Assembly: GCA_009760855.2 (NCBI GenBank)
Contig: WPIO01000026.1
Coordinates: forward strand, 1,334,001-1,398,000
DNA length: 64,000 nucleotides
DNA from: Cristatella mucedo
Taxonomy: Eukaryota; Bryozoa; Phylactolaemata; Cristatellidae
Reading direction: 5' to 3'
Shown here one piece after another: positions 56,494 to 64,000 of this stretch. The translations under genes and the position numbers were made by a program. The notes under the pieces are model-generated. The model was not told the origin of the DNA. It was given only the letters and a program-made list of their open reading frames with translations, and made no database searches. Each line of letters begins with the position of its first letter. Position 1 is the stretch's first letter.

Positions 56494-56683
56494 TCACATG
56501 CACACACACGAGTGCTCACACACACACTCTCGCGCATGCACACACAAAATATGTATATATATATATATATATATAATCAATATATATATCAATATATACA
56601 TCAAGTATATATCAATATATACACGAAGTATATATATATATATATCAATATATACATCAAGTATATATCAATATATACACCAA

Positions 56684-56722
<39 letters not shown>
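56207..56722 (+). repeat. Compound (TG)n / (CA)n / (TA)n array
   Basis: (TG)n at 56207-56297 and (CA)n at 56405-56545 are inverted relative to each other across about 110 bases. A TA-rich block with repeated catcaagtatatatcaatata units follows (56590-56690), then pure (TA)n. Confidence 0.93.
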
Positions 56723-56727
<5 letters not shown>

Positions 56728-56856
56728 ATATTCATAGGGACATGCTGTTTTTTGCCTGAAAAGAAAATTTAGAATATCGACCAGATGCCCTAGGAGAGCA
56801 CCTGCCCCTCTGACCTGCCCCTCTGACCTCACGCACTTACCCCGTGATCCTGCCGG

Positions 56857-57216
56857 TCATTGCATCATTGCACATGAAGCCAGTCCTCGTCCAGTCAGAC
56901 AAACGGCGCAGCCTCCCTCCACAAGCCAGCCACTAGCCTTGTAGGCTAATTTATTTTGAATCCTTCGAAGATCATTACCGTAATCGTAATTCCATCTGCA
57001 ATCAAGTTTATTGGCCCTTCGAAGCTCATCGAGCAATGATGGCAGTCCATAACCAACAACTGGACATGCGCCTTTATAGTAGTCAATGATATGAAGGCAT
57101 GTAATATAAAAGAAACCATCACTACAAAGGAAATCATATGCTTCGTAGCCACTCAGTGAGATAGCCGTGCAGAAAGTGCAAGCGGCATCGAGGCATTTGC
57201 CTTGTGTCAGCTTTGC
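56857..57216 (-). other. Unrecognised 119-codon open frame, possible exon
   Basis: Open from 57216 to a TGA at 56859-56857, without an early ATG. Its translation looks protein-like: CLDAACTFCTAISLSGYEAY, then DFLCSDGFFYIT, VVGYGLPSLLDELRRANKL and GNDLRRIQNKLA. A possible acceptor (aag) lies near its start and a GTAATG donor follows WNYDYG. I cannot name the family. It may be an exon of an unfound minus-strand gene or part of a mobile element. Confidence 0.35.
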
Positions 57217-57813
57217 TTAGGTAGGGCTAACTTGAAGAGCTTCCAGTTACTGTGCTCTTTCCCTTCAAGCCAGCGGTTGGGTTGCTGACCGTCATTTCAC
57301 AGATTCTGAGCATCTCACTGGAAAGGAACTCTGCATTGCAGAGAGACCATTCCTGCTGTGAAAGGATGCAGCAGAGTAGCTACTCTCTGTGGCTTCCTGG
57401 CCCCCACACACTATAACCCATCGGCCACGGTTTAGTAGGTGTTTGCTTGCTGGGTCAGCTGGGATCGCAGTAATCTGACACTGGTGGGAGCCAAAGGCGT
57501 GGCAGCAGATTTTTGCTCAAATCTGGTCACCAGAACTGCTGCCAGCCAGACTGCTGCCAGCCTGCTGACAGCCGATGCCTTCGGTAAGCTCGTGGTTCCC
57601 TGCATCCCTTTTGAAATGGATATTCTTGCCGAGATTATAGTACGTTGGGTTGAAGCTCACTGTGATGTTTGGCAGTTGCTCTTCAGAAGGCGCTCACTAT
57701 GAATTCCGTTCTCCTTCATTCTTGCGAGTTCCTTCATGTGAAAGGCTGAAGCATGCGTAGATCCTGCAAACATCAGGGCTGGATAAATCCTTCCTTCCAA
57801 CCATCATTCCACT

Positions 57814-57846
57814 ACTCTCTCTCTTTCTCTCTCTCTCTCTCACTCA

Positions 57847-57887
<41 letters not shown>

Positions 57888-57934
57888 GCACACACACACT
57901 CTCTCTCTCTCTCACTCTCTCTCTCTCTCTCTCT
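57814..57934 (+). repeat. Compound (CT)n / (CA)n microsatellite
   Basis: CT array, then CA array, then CT array. Confidence 0.95.
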
Positions 57935-58479
57935 TGCCTCTTGCTTCCCTCACTCTCAATTGTCTCTCTTGCTAGTTTCCTTTCTCTCTTTGCCCTATCT
58001 ACTAGTGTCCTGTGGACTTTGCACAACTGGTGGCCAAGCAAAGACACTGGATTGGAGGAAGGCTAGTTATATGCTCACCGACTTGAGCATATAGCAGACA
58101 ATGATGCAGCAACAAGTGCTGCTCCTGCCTCCCCTTTTGCGGTTTCTGTCAAGAAAGGCAACTGCCAAGCACAAAACGGTACGAATAGCTTTGCCCAACC
58201 CAAACAGCTCTTGTGATTGTGCAGCTACATGCTTGCTCTGTTCATTCTTGGAAAGAGCACAGGTGGCCACCGGATTGCTATAGAATTACCCTGATGCTAT
58301 GCTAATAAGTTTACTCATGAACCTTTGCACGAAGCTCAAAGTTTCTACCTGGCCTGATTAAGAGTCCACAGCACAATCCAGGGCACCACGGCATGTCAAT
58401 CCAGGCATGTGGAGATTTCCTTACCACTTGCAGTGAGCGCATGCCTATTCATTTGGGTTGAAGTTTGCCGACCTGTCAT

Positions 58480-59880
58480 GGGGTGAAGGCACTGGGGATA
58501 GATTATTCGTTGACCCACCCATCACCTACTGACTTACTGGCCTGGGCATCAATGGCACAGCACTACAATGGCTCAGGTCCTATCTCAATGGGAAACTCCA
58601 TAGCATCAATCTGAACGGACAAAGATCATCCGAGGAATCACTGAAGTAAAATGTACCTCGGGGCTCTGTGCTTGCTCCAGTTCTTCTCACGGTTTATACT
58701 CTCCCTCCTGCCGATGCGATCGTTAGGCACAACCTAGGCTTTCATGTCTATGCAGATGACACTCAGCTGTACCTTTGATTGGAAACCACCCAGCCTTCTA
58801 GCACGTCGAATTTTCTCAACTCTCTTGCTGAATTTACTGTTGACATTCGCACACGGATTGCAACAAACTTTCTTAAACTTAATGATGATAAAACCAACTT
58901 GCTTGTTATGGACAAACCAAATGTGATTCAGAAATTTGAAAACCTAATGCTCAAAATCGGCTCTACCAGCATATCTCCTGTTAAATTTGCATGAAATCTA
59001 GGTTTCCTGTTCCAAAATGACGTTTCATTCGACGACCACATCAGCTCCACAGTCAAGTCTCCCGATTTTCAGCTACATAACATTGCTAAAACTTATGCTT
59101 GCTTAGACCGGGATACCACATCTCAATTGGTTCGTGCATTTGTGACATAATATCTTGACTTCTGTAACTCACTGCTTGCCGGTCTACTACAAGCACTTAA
59201 AGTTGGTGCAAAACTCTTCAGCTAGGCTTGTCTGTCCTGAGCGTCTAAGTTGCCACATCAAACCACTTCTCACTGACCTGCACTGGCCACCTGTCAAGCA
59301 ACAGATCGACTTCGAGATTCTGTTACTCACTTTTAAGCCCCTCCATTCTTTGGCTCCAACCTACCAATCAGACCTACTTCCCCACCATGCTAGGTGTTGT
59401 ACCACCCGATTTCTTAATCAAGTCGTTTAGCTACACCTCATAGAAGCCTCAAATCCTTTAGAGACCGTGAATTAAGTTGTTATGCTCCCAAAGCCCGGAA
59501 AAGCTTCCTTATCACACTAGGCATGGTGCCACCTGCTCTTATGGCTCAAGTCATTTAGCTGTGGCTCTAACCAACCTCAAACCCTTGGGAGGCCGCGCCT
59601 TCAGTTTCTATTCTGCCAAAGCATGGCACCCACTCTCGACTGAAGTTACGACACCCCTGACTTGACGACATTTAAAAAATACCTTATACTCCCAGTTGCT
59701 CGCAGCATGTTTTGGTTGTGCATGCATTGCTTTTGGTGTGCATATTCGAGCTGACACTGTGCATTTTATAGCTAAGCAATCGACAGGCTTTCTTTACAGA
59801 TTACATAAAGTGCCTAGAAAGAGATCCAGTTCTCCTAGAAAGCTATACACAATTTTAATATTATCATTATTTAACCATAT
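58480..59880 (+). mobile_element. L2/CR1-type LINE copy
   Basis: Encodes, with several stops, [67 protein letters not shown] and LHWPPVKQQIDFEILLLTF. An altered 3' tail (tgcctagaaagagatccagt) follows. A second copy of the C-terminal block follows the first at about 59510-59680. The copy is dead. Confidence 0.88.
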
Positions 59881-59899
59881 GCTCTGAAAAGTTGCTAGA

Positions 59900-60665
59900 A
59901 TGCCCCAGCAAGCATTCTCATGCTGGCTGTGACCGAAGCATAATCGGTCCTTAGAGACTCGAAAGTAATTCTGCTATATTGAAATTCACGACAGACAAGC
60001 CTAGATGCAGAATTGTGCACCTTCAGTAAGTGCCTTACTGCATAGGCCGGAAGAATAACGAATAATGAGTTACAGATGGCAATAGGGGATGTCACAAATG
60101 CTTGGACCAAATTGGCTGTGGTATGCCTGTCTAAGCAGGCCCACATTTTTGCAGTGATACCTAGCTGAAATCAGGCAGACTTGATACGAAGCTAGTGTGG
60201 TCGTTCAGTGAAAGGTTACTTTGGAATAAGACACTCAGATTTGGTGTAGGTACTACAGGCAATATGGTGGCCGAGCCCATTTTGAGGGTTAGATTTTCCA
60301 ATTTCCGCGTAATACTTGGTTGATCCATGGCTAGTAAATTGGTTTTTATCATCATTCAATTTGAGTCAGCTTATTTCCATCCAAGTGCAAATATCAGCTG
60401 TGCAGTACATGCAGAAAGGGAGTTGGATCAGTTTGCCATACTGGAAGGCAAGGAGAGATGAAAGCATGGGTACAGCTGTGTGTCACCTGCATAAAAATTA
60501 AAGCCGAGATTGTGCTTGGCGATCGCATCAGTAAGAGGCAGAGTATAAACTGTGAAAAGAAGCTGACCAAGTACAGATCCTTGGGTACTGTTATCAATTG
60601 ACGTTGATTCTCTGAAGTCTCCCACTGAGATAGGACCTGAGCTGTTGCAGAACCTTGCTAGGAAC
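59900..60665 (-). mobile_element. LINE copy facing the previous one
   Basis: The minus strand encodes ACLDRHTTANLVQAFVTSP, NLTLKMGSATILPV and, further upstream, [20 protein letters not shown] (Y-A-G-D in place of Y-A-D-D). It is tail to tail with the copy at 58.5-59.9 kb and no 3' stem-loop separates them. Confidence 0.8.
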
Positions 60666-61051
60666 ATGATCCAGTTGTCGCTCAGTGAAGCAGGAGAGAA
60701 GCTAGCCACAGTAGCCGCCTGCCGGCCGCTCTCAGTGGATGACCCTTGGCTGGCTGTCCCTTTCTTGGATTGGAGCATGCCGTGTCGGAGCAGCTGTGGG
60801 TGTGCAATAATGTTCAGCCAGGGAAGCTTATAGTCAATAAATAGTCCGGAAAGACTGGCAAACTAGCCGAGTGATCTCCAACCTGCAAGAAGCCAGGAAC
60901 TTGTCAGAACCTGCCGTCCGACGCCAGCATCATTTATTCATCAGCCTACTTTGCTTCGACACAAAACACACTGCTTTGCATATCGGGCATCCATCTGAGC
61001 CAGCATTGTCTGTCCTCCTACTCAATCGTGCCAGCAAGAGCTCTCTGCTCT

Positions 61052-61155
<104 letters not shown>

Positions 61156-61376
61156 GCAGAGGGTAGGTCATCTCAATGCATGCAGTCACAGGGGGCTAGC
61201 ACCCCGGGACATGGGAATTGCTGCTTGTGTTTTGAAGGATCGTCGGGTGACATGGATCCGGCAAGGTGGCGTACATGACACACATGCGCCAGCTGCACCA
61301 TAGCAGTCAGTGTTCCTCGGCCGCAGAGAACTCAGGAGGCTGAAACGCCTGAGGAGGTACGAAGCAGAACGCCCTC

Positions 61377-61414
61377 TCCCACCCACCCACCCACCCACCC
61401 ACCCACCCACCCAC
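61377..61414 (+). repeat. (CCCA)n tetranucleotide array
   Basis: About nine tandem CCCA/CCAC units. Confidence 0.96.
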
Positions 61415-61569
61415 CAAGCCAGACAGGGCCGATATACCAGCAGACGAAGGCAACAGGATCGGCATTCCGTGGGAAGATAAAAAAAAGCAGAGTTCAGCAA
61501 AGGAAGACAGGCAGACAAGGTAGCCGATGGTAACCCTCCCCCACCCTTAGGAGCTGCTACCGTTTCCTT

Positions 61570-61626
61570 CAAGAGTGAGTGCAACCGGCTGCAGGGCAGT
61601 CCTGCAGCCGGTTGCACTCACTCTTG
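61570..61626. repeat. Perfect 26 bp hairpin with 5-base loop
   Basis: Arm 61570-61595 (starts caagagtgagtgcaaccggc) is exactly complementary to 61601-61626; the loop is gcagt. Confidence 0.95.
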
Positions 61627-61639
61627 GGGACCATGCCAG

Positions 61640-63920
61640 ATGGCTTTGCATTGCAGGCCGCCCGAGCTCGGAGATTGATCGATAAGGATTTAAATGAAAG
61701 TCAGCAGAAAGGGGGTCAGGGTCAGAAGCAGGTCTTGGGGAGCAACGGGCAGGGCAGAAGGTGCTCAAAGCTGCACGATCTTCACTGGAGTGATCCTCCA
61801 CCAGAATGCACATCCACGCCGAGGATTCACATCCGGGCCGAGCATCCGGGCCGAGCATCCAGTTTCTGTAGGACAACTGAATGAAGCAGGAGTTGCGAAT
61901 GGAGGATTTGCGATCATCTGAGGGAGCAGCTCTAAGTCTCTTGCAAACAAAACTCGTGGCAGTGGCTGTGGTCGCAGCTACTTCTACTGCTTATTTACTT
62001 TGCAAATTTGTCACAGGTTCTGGTGTACCTGTACATAGTGAGTCAAGTAAGTGGTCACACTAGTAACTAACTTGGTATCGTTAACTAAATGTGGTTAAAT
62101 GTGCTATGTCAGTTCATGCAAATCATCAAAACCTGACCCAATAGATCGTGCGTCTTTTGCACATCTCCTTTCGAGTGCTCTTGGAGGACAGGAAAGTTGT
62201 CTTATTTGACCTCAATAATTGTGTGCCGCATATATCACTGGTCGGCTGGCTGAACCTAATGCGCGTTATGTTTCGAAAATCTGTTTGATGCTTCTGAGCA
62301 TTTTCGAAGCACAATCTCATCCAAAAGACACTGCGGGTCACTAATCTGGATGCATGCAGTAGGAATTAACAAACACAATCGGTTCGATTGATGCTGTATT
62401 CCATGAGCATTTGCATAAGTAAATCAGGTGCAGACAACACAATCAATTTTGCAGCTGTAAATGAAGAGAAGCAGACTAAATACTACTGTCAGGCAGCTGG
62501 AGACTTGTTGGCTGCTTGTCTTGCTGGCCAGCTCACGGTATCAAAAAAACTCTGCCGCTTCTTCTTCCGTCTTATGTGTTCGATGATGGAAATTGAAGAC
62601 AAAGAAAGAAGACAATGAAGAAGCAAGAAAGACGTACGACAACATTATAGCTTTATTATATTATTATTCGACTGGACCTGGCTGGAGCTCTTGTCCGACT
62701 AGTTGGGCTACTAATTTATTTCAGCTTGATCAGAAGACTTGTTTTCAGTAGCACTATACAAGCACAGACTCAACTGGCACGTGGCCGAAGCGAATCGAAG
62801 CCTTATTACTGGATCATGCAGGCTCACACTTCACCAAGCAGTGGCTCCAGCAGCCACCAACGGTTGGATGCTGGCCAACGATGCCGAAAATAAGCAAAGC
62901 AATGACCCGGTGGCTGGAATAAGGTAAAAAGGACTGCGCCTGAATCCACGTTCCTTTAAGCTCTTGCCAAATGTCCGGATACTTGCTAGGGCAGCCTCTC
63001 TGATGACTTGCATTACCAGATGCATCAGATGTCCTTATGAAGCTTTGTCTTGAGTCATGCATTCTGATGTAAACATACTGCGATGATGCCAAGCTAAACG
63101 CTGCAGCATAATTTTGCCTAACCGCGAGTGAGCTTCAAGCATGCACGAGTGCCAGAGCAGGGCAGCTATCTTGGGCAGCCTAGTAGCAGCCATTCATTAG
63201 GCAAATGCTCTCAAGTTGATGGCCAAGTCAATTACTCCTGCATGGCACGGTGCACAGCACTGGTGCTGGTCAGAACGGGAAATGGATGAGTTCGTGGATG
63301 AGGCCACCACCATCACTTGCATGCACATGTATGTACTCCGAGCAGATGAAGTAATAGCATTGGAATTGAAAGCAGCAGCCAAAACGGCCACCTACGATGG
63401 TGGTGGAAGCAGCAGCAGCAGCAGAAAAGAAGTAGCAGCAGTAGCTAGAAGCACCTTTTCTTTATGCCTTTATGCCTACACAAGTAAGCATCTGGTTGTC
63501 TCTAAAATCCTAGCAGTACTTCACAGGGGGGTAGGCTAGCATCTGGTTTGAGCCAGGTTTAGCAGCAGCACGATACCTGCATGCTACAATAGGTGCATTT
63601 ATTCTACGGATCACAATATGTGCATGTGTTAACCTGTAGGCTGGTAGCTCACAGCTCTGTTGGGCTCGCTGTGGCCACACCTCAACACACGACTGTTTCG
63701 GTGAAGAATGCATAACATTTCTCCTCTCACAGTTTTTGAATACGCTAAAATAAAACTAATTGATGCCAGCTGGCCCTCAAGTGCCGTGGCTGAATCTTTT
63801 CAAGTACCAGTAAGATAAATACCCTCAAAATGTTTCTACTCCACCCGAATTTATCGACCATTTCTCATCTGCAGAATGCCTTACTCCATGAATACTTGTC
63901 TCCTCATGTAAAATCTTCTG
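61640..63920. other. Unresolved region with short open frames
   Basis: Plus-strand frames at 61881-62063, 62388-62618 and 63216-63539 have protein-like pieces (LQTKLVAVAVVAATSTAYLL, a possible membrane span; EREMDEFVDEATT). I recognise none of them and cannot link them by splice sites. They could be exons of an unknown gene or chance. Confidence 0.25.
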
Positions 63921-63924
63921 CTCA

Positions 63925-64000
63925 CTAACGATCCGAGTAAGCCAGCTGTAAATGCATTTCTGACCAAGGTCATGGGCTTGAGCCCTGCAGCACAAGTAAA
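63925..64000 (+). mobile_element. tRNA-like SINE head cut by the window end
   Basis: gagtaagccagctgtaaatg is followed by a box B-like gggcttgagccctgcagcac, resembling the heads at 26.8 kb and 16.7 kb. Confidence 0.45.

Overview
The window is nuclear DNA from an animal. It has split genes with GT-AG introns, no operons, L2/CR1-type LINEs, tRNA-derived SINEs and very many dinucleotide tracts. The repeat families and intron-rich genes suit an invertebrate, perhaps a lophotrochozoan or flatworm, but the species cannot be fixed from the sequence. Most open frames here are chance frames in GC-rich or simple-repeat DNA.

Three genes can be assembled exon by exon with matching splice phases. (1) 4.66-13.43 kb, plus strand: a three-exon clarin gene (four-span membrane protein, about 235 aa) with a GC-rich promoter region and repeat-filled introns. 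(2) 20.78-23.50 kb, minus strand: the 3' part of a diverged Cdc25-like phosphatase gene, seven exons found. Its active-site motif is altered and a second cysteine is replaced. (3) 36.21-46.55 kb, minus strand: a complete 12-exon cdc25 gene predicting 692 aa, with a normal H-C-x5-R catalytic motif. Genes 2 and 3 are tandem paralogues with the same intron positions and phases through the catalytic domain.

Layout: 0-3.7 kb is a mosaic of LINE and SINE fragments; 3.7-14.3 kb is the clarin locus; 15.1-17.9 kb is a degenerate satellite of about 165 bp units, split by a SINE; 19.8-20.1 kb is a 70 bp minisatellite; 20.8-23.5 kb is the diverged cdc25 paralogue; 23.9-31.1 kb holds SINEs, a fold-back element with telomere-like repeats and the longest LINE copy; 31.1-36.2 kb is mostly unassigned; 36.2-46.6 kb is cdc25, with LINE copies in its introns; 46.6-50.3 kb has two GC-rich, promoter-like blocks; 50-58 kb is rich in microsatellites and has one unexplained minus-strand ORF near 57 kb; 58.5-60.7 kb has two LINE copies tail to tail; 61-64 kb has a perfect hairpin and unresolved ORFs.

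Functional picture: the intact cdc25 product would remove inhibitory phosphates from cyclin-dependent kinases. The neighbouring paralogue keeps the fold but may have changed or lost activity. The clarin gene is unrelated to them in function. The mobile DNA looks like a LINE/SINE partnership built on a shared 3' stem-loop tail, seen here at many stages of decay.
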